This document shows positions 27,501 through 36,711 of a DNA stretch of 64,000 bases, piece by piece. The translations under genes and the position numbers were made by a program. The DNA comes from Ignavibacteriota bacterium. Lineage in GTDB: Bacteria; Bacteroidota; Ignavibacteria; Ignavibacteriales; Melioribacteraceae. Positions within the stretch are counted from its first letter, which is position 1; each line of letters opens with the position of its first letter. The DNA lies in contig JADJGF010000001.1 of the NCBI GenBank assembly GCA_016708125.1, forward strand, positions 4,238,001 to 4,302,000, read 5' to 3'. Under the pieces are notes generated by a model, which searched no databases, was not told the origin of the DNA, and saw nothing but the letters and a program-made list of their open reading frames with translations.

Positions 27501-27844
27501 GAAATTGCAACACATTTTGTCCAACGAACGGAGCACCATATTTAACAAAATCAAAATTTTATTTAACCCAAGAAAGTTTTGACTTTGAAGATAACTGTTT
27601 TTATTTATCCGGTGAATTAATAAAATATAAATCAAATAATAAAATTGAATCGGTGAGAATGTTTGAAGATAATTTTGTTTATGAAGCAGAAGATATCAAA
27701 GTAATTTTTGATAAAAATAATTTTGACATAATAAGTATTGATACTCAAAAAATAATTCAGAATAAATTATTGGATAATGCTGCAGAAATGATTTTTCTTT
27801 TTATAAGTCTAAAAGATAATTCCATTTTTAAACAATTTAATTAA
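24575..27844 (+). CDS. ygfK: YgfK-like iron-sulfur flavoprotein
   Basis: A 1089-residue multidomain oxidoreductase of the YgfK family (once called putative selenate reductase subunit). The N-terminal half (1-400) is a dihydropyrimidine-dehydrogenase-like barrel with LSTMHGCPANEIEEIG. A Cys-rich segment CIHAPCIEACAISQNVPEY lies near 457-475 and CDHLCQTKC near 508. A GltD-like part follows, with the FAD motif IIGAGPSGLACAYF near 550 and the NAD(P) motif IAVIGGGNSAIDAARTA near 680. A C-terminal ferredoxin-type region (CLFCNDICNICVGVCP near 908; CNECGNCNTFCP near 972) would hold iron-sulfur clusters. In enterobacteria ygfK sits with xdhD in the purine/urate cluster, as here. The xdhD-like gene follows after ten bases. 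Electron transfer to or from the XdhD enzyme is the likely role. Confidence 0.9.
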   Translation: MSDKFYRVPIERLYSWIVEEEKYGRIFGLYKENLFTPKTSDPYKMYRYGKLLETPLGVASGPHTQMAQNIIASWLVGARYIELKTVQTLDELEVTKPCIDMEDIGYNCEWSQELKIKDSFDEYLNAWILIHLLKYKFDWDETESGFIFNMSVGYNLEGILKPNVQWFFEKMNNCKVEKENKLETLSKYFPEIHKVKIPNQITDNITLSTMHGCPANEIEEIGKYLIRDRKLHTTIKLNPTLLGKERLHFILNDKLGYKFVIPDKAFEHDLKYDDAIKMITILQNIAAENNVKFGLKLTNTLESINFTNWLPQKEKMVYASGRALHPISINLAEKLQSDFNGELDISFSAGVDAFNVSDTLACNLKPITVCSDLLKPGGYLRLTQYIEELDKNFFKFGANNIEQFISNVANKSDITKSGLNNLRKYASKVLEQKQYFKSFFPFKNIKTNRELTPYDCIHAPCIEACAISQNVPEYMYHTANGDFDKAYKAILDENPLPNITGNVCDHLCQTKCTRMNYDNSILIRAIKRFNAEKFDNNFDAILKNKNGIKVSIIGAGPSGLACAYFLALEGFEVNVYETKSFAGGMASDSIPAFRLTDNQINSDINLIKSLGVHFHFNQNVTKDLFSEIKSNSNFIYIAIGAQKGKKLNIPGEDLENVFDQLTFLSNVRRNININLGKTIAVIGGGNSAIDAARTAKRLSAESGKVAILYRRTIKEMPADPEEIRALLDEGIFIFELVSPNSISRINNQLQLNCIKMQLGEPDESGRQKPILVLGSEFSMIFDSIITAIGQDIILDFIDEQNLITDKNYETQITNVFAGGDAIRGADSLINAIADGKNVAYKIIENVKSNFTIPKQIKSDKHTLAEFQKKQSYREFGNKIPELNLEKRNNFNLVHPNMTEAQAISEAQRCLFCNDICNICVGVCPNFANLSFETNKFNIPIYSIDIGDEINYTIVDHLIIEQTNQIINIGDFCNECGNCNTFCPTNGAPYLTKSKFYLTQESFDFEDNCFYLSGELIKYKSNNKIESVRMFEDNFVYEAEDIKVIFDKNNFDIISIDTQKIIQNKLLDNAAEMIFLFISLKDNSIFKQFN

Positions 27845-27854
27845 ATTATTTTCT

Positions 27855-30416
27855 ATGATATTCAAACTAAACGGAATTGAAAAAGATTATAAAGGAAATC
27901 ACGAACTATCGTTACTAATATACTTGCGTGATGTTGAAGGAATTACTTCCGTAAAAGACGGATGCTCACCTCAAGCTTCTTGCGGAGCTTGCACAGTTGA
28001 GCTAAACGGAAAAGCCGTACTTTCATGCGTAACTCAAATGTCAAAAGTAGAGAATGGAACTGTAATCACCATTGAGGGTATTGAGAAAAATAAACAAGAT
28101 ATTTATGCAAATGCTTTTATAGAAAAAGGCGGAACGCAATGCGGATTTTGTACACCCGGAATTGTTATGCAATCAAATGTATTGATTGATAATAATAGCA
28201 ATCCAACCGATGATGAAATTAAGAAAGCCATTCATCCAAATTTATGTAGATGTACCGGATATAATAAAATTATTGAATCTGTAAAATTAGCGGCTGAAGC
28301 AATCAGAGAAAATAAAGAAATACTCAAACCAAAAATTGAAGCTAAAGTTGGAAAACGTTTTCCGAAATATGATGCATACAATTTAGTATTAGGTAAATCT
28401 AAATTTGTCGATGATATGATATTTGATGAAATGCTTTTCGCTTCACTCAAATTTAGTGAACATCCCAGAGCAATAATTAAAAATATCAATTGTGAAAAAG
28501 CATTGAATTATAATGGAGTTTTAAGAATTCTTACTGCAAAAGACATTCCCGGAAAAAGAAATACTGGATTGATAATAAATGATTGGCCAATGATGATTGA
28601 TGTTGGAGAAACAACGAGATATGTTGGAGATGTTTTAGCTTTGGTTATTGCAGAGTCTCAAGAAATTGCAAGAGAAGCCGCGAAATTAATTGATGTTGAT
28701 TACGAAGTACTTGCACCATTAGTTGATATGGAAAAAGCTTTAGATTCTGAATCACCACAAATTCATTCAAATGGAAATTTACTTTCCGAAACAATAATAA
28801 ATCGTGGCAATATTGAAGAAGCAAAAAGTAATTCTGATTTTATTTCTTCTGGAATTTATCATACACAAATGATTGAACATGCTTATCTTGAGCCGGAATC
28901 TGCAATTGCCCTTCCAACACAAGACGGAATAACGATTTATTCGCAAGGTCAAGGTGTATATGAAGATCGAAAACAAATTGCAAAAGTTTTAAATTTATCT
29001 GAAGAAAATGTTAGAGTTATTCAAGTTCCAAACGGCGGTGGATTTGGCGGGAAAGAAGATTTAACAGTTCAACATCAAGCAGCTTTATGTTCTCTCATTT
29101 TACAAAAACCAATTAAAATTACGTTAACAAGAGATGAATCAATATTGATGCACCCGAAACGCCATCCTCTTAGAATGAAATACAAGGTAGGATGTGATAA
29201 AGAAGGCAAATTAACTTTTCTTGAAGCTGATATTCTTGGAGATACCGGAGCTTACGCTTCAGTTGGTATGAAAGTTTTAGAGCGAGCAGCCGGTCATTCA
29301 ACCGGAGCTTACACTATTCCCAATGTTAAAGTAATTAGTAAGGCGGTTTACACAAATAATATACCATGCGGTGCGATGCGCGGGTTTGGAGTTAATCAAG
29401 TTACATTTGCAATTGAAAGCTGTATAGACGAACTTTGTGAGAAAGGTGGATTTGATCGCTGGCAATTTAGATTTGATAACGCAATTAAAAATGGAGAAAA
29501 AACTGCAACCGGACAAATAATTCATAAAGGTACCGGAGTTAGAGAAACATTGCTTGCTGTAAAAGAAATTTTTCAAAAATCAAAATATGCTGGAATTGCA
29601 TGCGGAATAAAAAATACCGGAATCGGAAATGGGATGCCAGATGACGGAATTGTAAAAATTGATATTGTATCAAAAGATAAAGTTGTACTTCATCATGGCT
29701 GGACTGAAATGGGTCAAGGTGTAAATACAATGGCAGTTCAATTTTTAGTTGATGAAATTAATATTGATCCAAATATTATTGAAGTAAAAGTTGATACATC
29801 TTACGAAGCAAAATCCGGAATGACAACCGCTTCTCGTGCAACATCAATAATTGGTAATTCAATTAGAGAAACTTGTAAGCAATTAAAAGAAGATTTATCT
29901 AATAATACTTTAGAAGAATTAATCGGTAAAACTTATACGGGTATTTGGGTTTGTGATTGGACAACAAAACCGGGCGCAACTGCAAAAGAAATTATCACAC
30001 ATTATTCATATAGTTATGCAACTCAAGTTGTAATTTTAAATGATGATGGGAAAATTGAAAAAATTGTTGCTGCACATGATGCCGGTAAAATTATAAATCC
30101 ATCTTTGTTTGAAGGACAAATCGAAGGTTCTGTTCACATGGGTTTAGGTTATGCAATTTCAGAAGAATTAGTATTAGAAAACGGAAAACCTAAGAGTACA
30201 AAATTACGCAAGATGGGAGTTTTACGTGCAAAAGAAACACCGCAAATTGAAGTAATCGGTGTTGAAGTTGAAGATCCCAATGGTCCGCATGGCGCAAAGG
30301 GAGTTGGCGAAATTGGTCTTGTTCCAACTGCCGCGGCTGTTGCAAATGCTTTTGCACAGTTTGATAAAACAAGATATTACAGATTACCGATTAAGAAACG
30401 AATTAAAAATAATTGA
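27855..30416 (+). CDS. xdhD: XdhD-type molybdenum hydroxylase
   Basis: An 853-residue fusion of a 2Fe-2S domain and a molybdenum-cofactor domain. Residues 36-47 read CSPQASCGACTV, CGFCTPG follows near 95 and CRCTGYN near 133. The catalytic part has GGFGGKEDLTVQHQAA near 394, GAMRGFGVNQ near 505, EMGQGVNTMA near 617 and GAKGVGEIGLVP near 812 with the presumed catalytic Glu. No FAD domain is present; electrons could go to YgfK, encoded just upstream. This family is linked to purine catabolism and, in some genomes, to selenium-dependent molybdenum hydroxylases. Whether selenium is used cannot be judged here. It overlaps the upstream end of the adenine deaminase frame. Confidence 0.9.
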   Translation: MIFKLNGIEKDYKGNHELSLLIYLRDVEGITSVKDGCSPQASCGACTVELNGKAVLSCVTQMSKVENGTVITIEGIEKNKQDIYANAFIEKGGTQCGFCTPGIVMQSNVLIDNNSNPTDDEIKKAIHPNLCRCTGYNKIIESVKLAAEAIRENKEILKPKIEAKVGKRFPKYDAYNLVLGKSKFVDDMIFDEMLFASLKFSEHPRAIIKNINCEKALNYNGVLRILTAKDIPGKRNTGLIINDWPMMIDVGETTRYVGDVLALVIAESQEIAREAAKLIDVDYEVLAPLVDMEKALDSESPQIHSNGNLLSETIINRGNIEEAKSNSDFISSGIYHTQMIEHAYLEPESAIALPTQDGITIYSQGQGVYEDRKQIAKVLNLSEENVRVIQVPNGGGFGGKEDLTVQHQAALCSLILQKPIKITLTRDESILMHPKRHPLRMKYKVGCDKEGKLTFLEADILGDTGAYASVGMKVLERAAGHSTGAYTIPNVKVISKAVYTNNIPCGAMRGFGVNQVTFAIESCIDELCEKGGFDRWQFRFDNAIKNGEKTATGQIIHKGTGVRETLLAVKEIFQKSKYAGIACGIKNTGIGNGMPDDGIVKIDIVSKDKVVLHHGWTEMGQGVNTMAVQFLVDEINIDPNIIEVKVDTSYEAKSGMTTASRATSIIGNSIRETCKQLKEDLSNNTLEELIGKTYTGIWVCDWTTKPGATAKEIITHYSYSYATQVVILNDDGKIEKIVAAHDAGKIINPSLFEGQIEGSVHMGLGYAISEELVLENGKPKSTKLRKMGVLRAKETPQIEVIGVEVEDPNGPHGAKGVGEIGLVPTAAAVANAFAQFDKTRYYRLPIKKRIKNN

Positions 30417-30427
30417 ATGGATTTTTG

Positions 30428-31450
30428 ATGAACAGAAATAACTTAGACTTATTCATTCAACAAATTCCCAAAGCTGAATTACACTTGCACATAGAAGGTA
30501 CGTTCGAGCCGGAATTAATATTTACAATTGCTGATAGAAATAAAATAAAATTAAAATATAATTCTGTTGATGAATTAAGAAACGCATACAATTTTAATAA
30601 TCTTCAAGAATTTTTAGATATTTATTATGCCGGAGCAAATGTTTTGAAAACCGAAGAAGACTTTTATGATTTGACAATGGCTTATTTTACAAAAATTAAT
30701 TCTCAAAATGTTGTTCATACAGAAATTATGTTTGATCCGCAAACGCATACCGATAGAGGTGTTAAATTTTCTACAGTAATTATTGGAATTAAAAACGCAC
30801 AAGATAAAGCCAAAGTAGAATTCGGAATTTCATCACTATTGATAATGAGTTTTCTACGCCATTTGGATGAACAATCTGCATTTAATACTTTAAATCATTC
30901 ACTTGATTATAAAAATTGGATTACTTCTGTTGGATTAGATTCTTCAGAACTTGGAAATCCTCCTTCAAAATTTAAAAATGTTTTTACCGAAGCAAAAAAT
31001 ATCGGATATAAAACTGTTGCTCATGCTGGTGAAGAAGGTCCCGCTGAATATGTTTGGGAAGCTCTAAATCATTTAAATATTTCTCGAATAGATCACGGAA
31101 ATAAATCTCTTGATGATAATAATTTAGTGAAGGAATTGGTTGCGAAACAAATGCCGCTAACGGTTTGTCCGCTTTCAAATATTAGACTTAAAAATGTTGA
31201 TAAAATTGAGAATCATCCAATAAAAGCTATGCTGGATATGGGTTTAATAGCAACTATAAATTCTGATGATCCGGCATATTTTGGCGGCTATATGAATGAA
31301 AATTATAAAGCCGTAACCGAAGCTCTCAATTTAAGTAAGGCAGATTTATATCAACTTACATTAAATTCATTCAAAGCTACTTTTTTGGAAGAAGATGAAA
31401 AGAATAATTTGGTGAGTAATCTCAATTCATTTTATGAGAATAATAAATGA
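30428..31450 (+). CDS. Adenine deaminase of the adenosine-deaminase family
   Basis: A 340-residue zinc hydrolase. KAELHLHIEGTF near residue 15 supplies the His pair for zinc; HAGEEGP near 198 holds the third zinc His and the catalytic Glu; RIDHGNK near 225 and INSDDPAYFGGY near 280 complete the site. The segments MFDPQTHTDRG, FLRHLDE and SDDPAYFGGY are typical of the fungal/bacterial adenine deaminase branch (Aah1-like) rather than adenosine deaminase. The likely reaction is adenine to hypoxanthine, which the neighbouring xanthine dehydrogenases would oxidise. I chose ATG 30428 over an upstream TTG at 30413. It is coupled to xdhD upstream and overlaps the epimerase gene by four bases. Confidence 0.88.
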   Translation: MNRNNLDLFIQQIPKAELHLHIEGTFEPELIFTIADRNKIKLKYNSVDELRNAYNFNNLQEFLDIYYAGANVLKTEEDFYDLTMAYFTKINSQNVVHTEIMFDPQTHTDRGVKFSTVIIGIKNAQDKAKVEFGISSLLIMSFLRHLDEQSAFNTLNHSLDYKNWITSVGLDSSELGNPPSKFKNVFTEAKNIGYKTVAHAGEEGPAEYVWEALNHLNISRIDHGNKSLDDNNLVKELVAKQMPLTVCPLSNIRLKNVDKIENHPIKAMLDMGLIATINSDDPAYFGGYMNENYKAVTEALNLSKADLYQLTLNSFKATFLEEDEKNNLVSNLNSFYENNK

Positions 31451-32349
31451 AAAGAGTTTTAATCACCGGAGCTTCCGGACTTATAGGTTCTGAACTTGCA
31501 AAATTTCTTTCACAAAATAATTTTGAAGTAATTAAACTTGGTCGATCAAAAAATAATTCTTTAAATACATTTGTATGGAATGTTGAAAATGAATTTATTG
31601 AAAATGGAGCATTGGAAAATTTAGATTACATAATTCATCTTGCCGGTGCGGGAATTGGCGATAAAAGATGGACACAAAAAAGAAAAAAAGAAATTATTGA
31701 TAGCCGCGTAAAATCCACAGAATTACTTTTCAACGAAATTGCTAAATTAAAAAATAAACCTAAAACAATTATTTCTGCTTCGGCAGTTGGTTATTATGGA
31801 GCAGCAACAAGTAATAAATTATTTTCTGAAATTGATCCGCCCGCAACTGATTTTCAAGGAACAGTTTGCAGAATGTGGGAAGAATCTTCAGCCAAATTTG
31901 AGCAATTAGGAATTAGATCAGTTCAGCTAAGATTTGGAGTTGTTCTTTCTAAAAATGGCGGCGCATTAGAAAAGATTATTATTCCCATTAAACTTGGGGT
32001 TGGTTCGGCTTTGGGAAATGGAAATCAATATATGCCTTGGATTCATATTTCCGATGCATTGAATATTATTCTGCATTGTATTAAAAATGATAATTTAATC
32101 GGAGCATATAACGCAGTTTCACCAATGCTAGTAACAAATCACGAATTCTCAAAAACACTTGCTAAACTTTTACGTAAACCATTTTTTATGCCCAACGTTC
32201 CTTCTTTTATTTTGAAATTAATTTTAGGCGAAATGTCAGAATTAGTTTTGGAGGGGAATAAAATTTCTTCAGAAAAAATTATTGAAACCGGATTTACATT
32301 TCAATATTCAAATTTAGAAAATGCATTACAAAATTTACTATTTGAGTAA
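31447..32349 (+). CDS. TIGR01777-family NAD-dependent epimerase-like protein (YfcH-like)
   Basis: A 300-residue short-chain dehydrogenase/epimerase. The nucleotide-binding motif is ITGASGLIGSELAKFL at residues 6-21, then IIHLAGAGIGDKRWTQKRKKE and SAVGYYG, the signature of TIGR01777 proteins (E. coli YfcH). The C-terminal end has FILKLILGEMSELVLEGNKIS, the DUF1731 region. The substrate of the family is not established. It starts in an ATGA overlap with the adenine deaminase gene and closes the purine operon. Position suggests co-expression, but a purine role is not supported by the protein itself. Confidence 0.92.
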   Translation: MKRVLITGASGLIGSELAKFLSQNNFEVIKLGRSKNNSLNTFVWNVENEFIENGALENLDYIIHLAGAGIGDKRWTQKRKKEIIDSRVKSTELLFNEIAKLKNKPKTIISASAVGYYGAATSNKLFSEIDPPATDFQGTVCRMWEESSAKFEQLGIRSVQLRFGVVLSKNGGALEKIIIPIKLGVGSALGNGNQYMPWIHISDALNIILHCIKNDNLIGAYNAVSPMLVTNHEFSKTLAKLLRKPFFMPNVPSFILKLILGEMSELVLEGNKISSEKIIETGFTFQYSNLENALQNLLFE

Positions 32350-32385
32350 ACTATCATAAACAAAAAACAATTTTTAAAACTAAGT

Positions 32386-34770
32386 TTATTTTAGCAACAA
32401 CATTTTTTTTGAAATTACACTATTACCATATTTTAATTGATAATAATAAATTCCGCTTGATAAATTATTTCCATCAAAATTTATTTTATAAATTCCGGGT
32501 TTTTTAATTTCATTAACTAATGTTATTACCTCTCTTCCTAAAATATCGTAAACTATTAATTTCACAGTTGCATTTTCATTTTCTTCATTATATGGAATTG
32601 TAAAAGTAATATTTGTATTCGGATTAAACGGATTAGGATAATTTTGTAATAATTCAATTTTATTTGGGAAACTGTTTTTAACTTTTTCAATATTTGTAAT
32701 TACATCATACTGAGCATTATCAAAAAATAATTCGCCGGATTTTTCTCCGGATTTATTTTGAACAATTGCAATACTATTAAATATATAATTATCTGAATTG
32801 CCAAGATAAATTTCTTTAAATTTCCAACCAGTCCAATCAATGTATTCTAAATTGTATTGAATAATACTGCTATCCAAATTTTTAAACCATATTTGCAAAT
32901 TATTAAAACTCAAATCTCCAAAAATCCAAATCCCAAAATTATTTTGCTGATTAATATTTATTAAATCATGACTAACATTTTCTAATTTACAAATTCCAGA
33001 AGAATCACTAATAAAACTATATTTTAGTTTTCCGGAATTTGAACCGGAAATAAATCTGCTCGCAGAAATTGTAAATGAAGTATTTACTTGATCAATTCCA
33101 AATGTTGAAATACTTTGTTCTGGCTGCAGCCAATTTCCAATTTCTTCAAAATCAAATAAAATATTTCCATTTGTCTCAGTAACTGATTCCGTTCTAAAAA
33201 TTATTGTCGTATCGGAAAGTAAATTAGAGCCTTCAGTATCTTTAATTCCATTAAGCAATTTTATTTTATAATATGTATTTGGATTTAACTCGTGCATTGG
33301 TTCAAATATAATTTCACCATTCGAATAATTTTCTTCGTTGATTAATAAATAAACATCATTATCAAGTAAATCTTGGAAGAATACATTTCCGCCAAGCGAA
33401 TAAGGGTCAATCGGACCATCAAATTTTAATTTAATTTTTACAGTCCTGCTAATGTCAGTGGAATTTTGTTCCGGATACGATTTTAAAAAACTTAATGCCG
33501 ATCTTGTATTAAACAAAATATTAAACGGCTGTTCAATTAAAATATTGTAATAACTTTTTGCAAAAATATTCAAGCTCACTTCATATTGAGTTCCACCAGT
33601 AAGATAATTTGATGGAGAAAATATTAATCGTTTATCATTATTTTCCCAAGTAAAAGTACCTGGAACACTTGGTGTTATTTTAAACGCCAACTGAGTTGAA
33701 GCTTTATCCATTTTTACATTAAAGTTTAGAATAATTTTTGAATCAAGTCTAACATTTTCTAATTCATTGGGAAAATATTCTTTTACAATTGGCGGAGAAT
33801 AATTTGGAGCTTCCGTTAAGTATGGGTCAATAAAAGTAGTTTTATTTTCTTCAACAATTACATGCAAGGTATCTTTATTATAATTTTCCGCATCAACAAT
33901 TAAATCATATTCGCCTTTCAATACTTCATCAAACAAAAAGAATCCATTGTTGAAAGAATCGCCATTATACACAATACTATCCGGCATTAAAATTGCATTA
34001 ACCAAATTTGCAGGCTTGTTTTTATCTTTTGTTCCATTTAAATAAAAATAATCTACAGTTTCAAAAGCATCTCTTACAGAACCAGCAATTTCACCAAACG
34101 CGAAATCATTTAATCCATAATATTTTACAAAAGCTTTTGTAATTGCCCAAGCTTCATGCTTCAAATAAGCTTGATTTTTCAATCTGTAAGATTCCGGGAT
34201 GTAATCATGAAAAGAACCTTCCGACAAAGTTCCCGGCATTGTTAATCCTTTTAGCACACCCAAATAAGGCTGTCCGGTTCCATAAAAATCGGCATCCCCC
34301 CTATTATATTTTGTTGTAGTTCTATGAGCTTTATAAATTTCATCAGCTAAATAACTACCCATAATTTTTGCTTCAGGATATGTTGGCGCATTGTCCTTTC
34401 CTTGAAATAAAATTAAAGTATAATTTGATTGACCGTTATATCCATTACTATGAATTGAATGAAAATAATCAGCATCAAAATTATTTGCATCGGCAACAAT
34501 AACAGATAATCCCAAATCATCAGAAGAATTGTTTGTCGTTCTGCTGATTTTTGTTACAGCATTTAATGAATCTAATATTTCTTTAAGAAATAATCCTTTG
34601 GCTAAATTTCCTTCACTTTCCCAAAATCCGGTTTGAGAAATATATCTATCATTAGAATCGTGTCCGCCGTGACCCGGGTTTATATAAATTCTTATTCCAG
34701 AAAAATCTTGAGATTTTATACTCAACGAAATAATAAAAAGTATTAATAATATTTTCTTCAATAAATTCAT
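32386..34770 (-). CDS. Secreted N-acetylmuramoyl-L-alanine amidase with Ig-like and T9SS domains
   Basis: A 794-residue exported enzyme. After the signal peptide an Amidase_3 domain shows YINPGHGGHDS near 30, WESEGNLA near 48, YFHSIHSNGYN near 103 and TLSEGSFHDY near 180, which supply the zinc His/Glu/His set and catalytic Glu. A carboxypeptidase-regulatory-like segment (about 220-290) and two Ig-like Big_5 modules (about 295-500; FPNELENVRLDSKIILNF) follow, then a jelly-roll-like region. The C-terminus is a T9SS sorting domain (QNYPNPFNPNTNITF to KKMLLLK). It should cut the amide between muramic acid and peptide in exposed peptidoglycan, from the cell surface or the medium. It is last in a four-gene operon with GH18 and two propeller proteins. 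Confidence 0.9.
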   Translation of the reverse strand: MNLLKKILLILFIISLSIKSQDFSGIRIYINPGHGGHDSNDRYISQTGFWESEGNLAKGLFLKEILDSLNAVTKISRTTNNSSDDLGLSVIVADANNFDADYFHSIHSNGYNGQSNYTLILFQGKDNAPTYPEAKIMGSYLADEIYKAHRTTTKYNRGDADFYGTGQPYLGVLKGLTMPGTLSEGSFHDYIPESYRLKNQAYLKHEAWAITKAFVKYYGLNDFAFGEIAGSVRDAFETVDYFYLNGTKDKNKPANLVNAILMPDSIVYNGDSFNNGFFLFDEVLKGEYDLIVDAENYNKDTLHVIVEENKTTFIDPYLTEAPNYSPPIVKEYFPNELENVRLDSKIILNFNVKMDKASTQLAFKITPSVPGTFTWENNDKRLIFSPSNYLTGGTQYEVSLNIFAKSYYNILIEQPFNILFNTRSALSFLKSYPEQNSTDISRTVKIKLKFDGPIDPYSLGGNVFFQDLLDNDVYLLINEENYSNGEIIFEPMHELNPNTYYKIKLLNGIKDTEGSNLLSDTTIIFRTESVTETNGNILFDFEEIGNWLQPEQSISTFGIDQVNTSFTISASRFISGSNSGKLKYSFISDSSGICKLENVSHDLININQQNNFGIWIFGDLSFNNLQIWFKNLDSSIIQYNLEYIDWTGWKFKEIYLGNSDNYIFNSIAIVQNKSGEKSGELFFDNAQYDVITNIEKVKNSFPNKIELLQNYPNPFNPNTNITFTIPYNEENENATVKLIVYDILGREVITLVNEIKKPGIYKINFDGNNLSSGIYYYQLKYGNSVISKKMLLLK

Positions 34771-35697
34771 TTAATTTTCAAAACTAATTTTTGCTAAATA
34801 TATTTCACCTAAAATAGTATTGTAAACAATACTGGTTTGATCGTTAGACCAATCTGCAAAAATCTCAATCATATTTTCGGTATTTGTAATTTGATACTCT
34901 TTATTTTCTTCAATTGAATAAATAAATAAATCCGAAGAAATATATTTCTGTCCATCATCTTTATCTTTCATAAATAAAATAAATTTATCATCCGGAGAAA
35001 ATTTTGGATAATGAGCATCTTTTATGTTTAACAAAATATTTCCTTCTAAATCACAAACAAATGAACCTTGATTTCCAAAAGTAAATATTATTTTTTCACC
35101 ATCGTTCGAAAGAGATTCCCAAACATAAACTCCTTTTCCCAACGGACTAATATTCTTTATCTCATCATTTTGAATTAGAAATAAATTATCATTTTCAGAA
35201 AATATTGCTTTAGAAGTCTGATTTGTTTTAAGAAATTTATCATGCAATATTGTTTTTTTATTTACTGTAGAATTTTCAACAATTAGTAATTCCGAGCCAA
35301 TAATTTGATTTGGGATTTTAATTTGTCTTTTAGATGTTTCGATAATTTCTATTTTTTCAGAATTGATATTTTTTAGATAAACTGAATGTACTTTTCGCCC
35401 TTTTTCAAAATTGAAATTTCTCAGAACATAATTTTCTTCGTCAATCAATACCGGTTTATACCCAACGCCATTTTCATCTGAAATAATTTTCGTTTGATTT
35501 GATCTCAAATTGTGTGAGAATAATCCTTTATAATTTTCCGAAGTGAAAATAATATTTTCGTCATCTTTACTAAATTGCGGATAAAATGCCGATGAATATT
35601 GGTCAATCTCAACTTTTTCAATTGAACTAATCTTTATATTTTGAGAAAAACATATTGAACTAATTAAAAATATTATTGTAAAAAAATTTTTCATCAT
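34771..35697 (-). CDS. Secreted TolB-like beta-propeller protein
   Basis: A 308-residue exported protein with a signal peptide ending near CFSQ (residue 19). Repeated strands of the type FSKDDENIIFTSE, SNDGEKIIFTFG and FSPDDKFILFMKD mark a TolB/WD40-like beta propeller (PD40 units), usually a scaffold or binding surface. No catalytic motif is visible. It has no lipobox, unlike its upstream paralogue, so it may be soluble in the periplasm or exported. It ends one base before the amidase start and begins four bases after the other propeller gene, so all are co-translated. A role in positioning the secreted wall hydrolases is an inference from the operon. Confidence 0.8.
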   Translation of the reverse strand: MMKNFFTIIFLISSICFSQNIKISSIEKVEIDQYSSAFYPQFSKDDENIIFTSENYKGLFSHNLRSNQTKIISDENGVGYKPVLIDEENYVLRNFNFEKGRKVHSVYLKNINSEKIEIIETSKRQIKIPNQIIGSELLIVENSTVNKKTILHDKFLKTNQTSKAIFSENDNLFLIQNDEIKNISPLGKGVYVWESLSNDGEKIIFTFGNQGSFVCDLEGNILLNIKDAHYPKFSPDDKFILFMKDKDDGQKYISSDLFIYSIEENKEYQITNTENMIEIFADWSNDQTSIVYNTILGEIYLAKISFEN

Positions 35698-35701
35698 TAT
35701 T

Positions 35702-36700
35702 TTATTTCTTAGAAATGTTAAAAGATATTATTCTTATTTCTCCAAATTCTGTTGCAAAGACAATTTTATTTTCAATTGGCGACCAATCCGGATAAAGTTT
35801 TTGATATTTTTCATCTTCCAATATTTCTATTTCTTTATCACCGTCTAAAAATCCGATAAACATTTTTGAATCTTTTAATTGTTGATCATTGAAAATTTCT
35901 TTTGTAAATATTACTAGATTACTTTTATACAATTTAGATAGAAATCCAGCTTTCTTAAAATTATTTATTGGTTCACCGAATTTGTTGTAAATTAAAAACC
36001 CTATTGAGTTTGTAAGTAAAAATATATTTTCCAAATCTTTTGAATAGTAGCTTTCAATAGGCTTAATATTGTTTGGAATTTTAAGAGTATCAATATTTTT
36101 ACTGGCTTTTAGAAATACGTTATTATTAACAAATAAAAACGGAATCTTAAATTCTTTACTAATTTTTGAATTGGATAAATTTATATTTAAAGGTGTTCCA
36201 TCTTCAACCAAATAAATAAGGCTATCAACCAATAACGGCGGGGATAATCTTTTATCGGAATTATAAATTACATTAATCTTTTTTGTATTAAGTGAATAAC
36301 TTAAAATGGAAAATGTTTTTTTTCCTTGTGTAACTTTATTTCTAAAATAAATATATTCGCCGGTTTTTGAAATTTGAAAATTAACTCCACATTGAGGTAA
36401 ACTAATTAATTTATTTATTGTTTCGTTTGTTAAATCGTAAATCCACAATTGACTAAAATCTTCGGTGGTAAAAAATATTTTTTTTCCATCAACACTAAAT
36501 TTGGGATTTCTAAATTTACCAATTGCTTTATCAACCAAAATTTTATTTTCAATAATTTCAATATTAATATTTGATGAATTTAATTTTGCATTCTCAAAAT
36601 CTTGCTGATGAATTGATTTCTTTTCTTCTATAACAACTTCCTTTTCTTTTGTGCAATTTGAAATTATAAATATTAGAAATAGATATAAAATTTTTTTCAT
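35702..36700 (-). CDS. Beta-propeller lipoprotein
   Basis: A 332-residue lipoprotein: the signal YLFLIFIISNC places the lipid-bearing Cys near residue 16. The rest carries PD40/TolB-like propeller units, for example FSVDGKKIFFTTE, KTGEYIYFRN and DWSPIENKIVFATE. It resembles the next gene in length and repeat type, so the pair probably arose by duplication, with one member membrane-anchored and one free. The gap is four bases to the downstream propeller gene and eleven to the GH18 gene upstream. No enzymatic residues are recognisable. The ligand is unknown. Confidence 0.8.
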   Translation of the reverse strand: MKKILYLFLIFIISNCTKEKEVVIEEKKSIHQQDFENAKLNSSNINIEIIENKILVDKAIGKFRNPKFSVDGKKIFFTTEDFSQLWIYDLTNETINKLISLPQCGVNFQISKTGEYIYFRNKVTQGKKTFSILSYSLNTKKINVIYNSDKRLSPPLLVDSLIYLVEDGTPLNINLSNSKISKEFKIPFLFVNNNVFLKASKNIDTLKIPNNIKPIESYYSKDLENIFLLTNSIGFLIYNKFGEPINNFKKAGFLSKLYKSNLVIFTKEIFNDQQLKDSKMFIGFLDGDKEIEILEDEKYQKLYPDWSPIENKIVFATEFGEIRIISFNISKK

Positions 36701-36711
36701 TAACTACTCGG

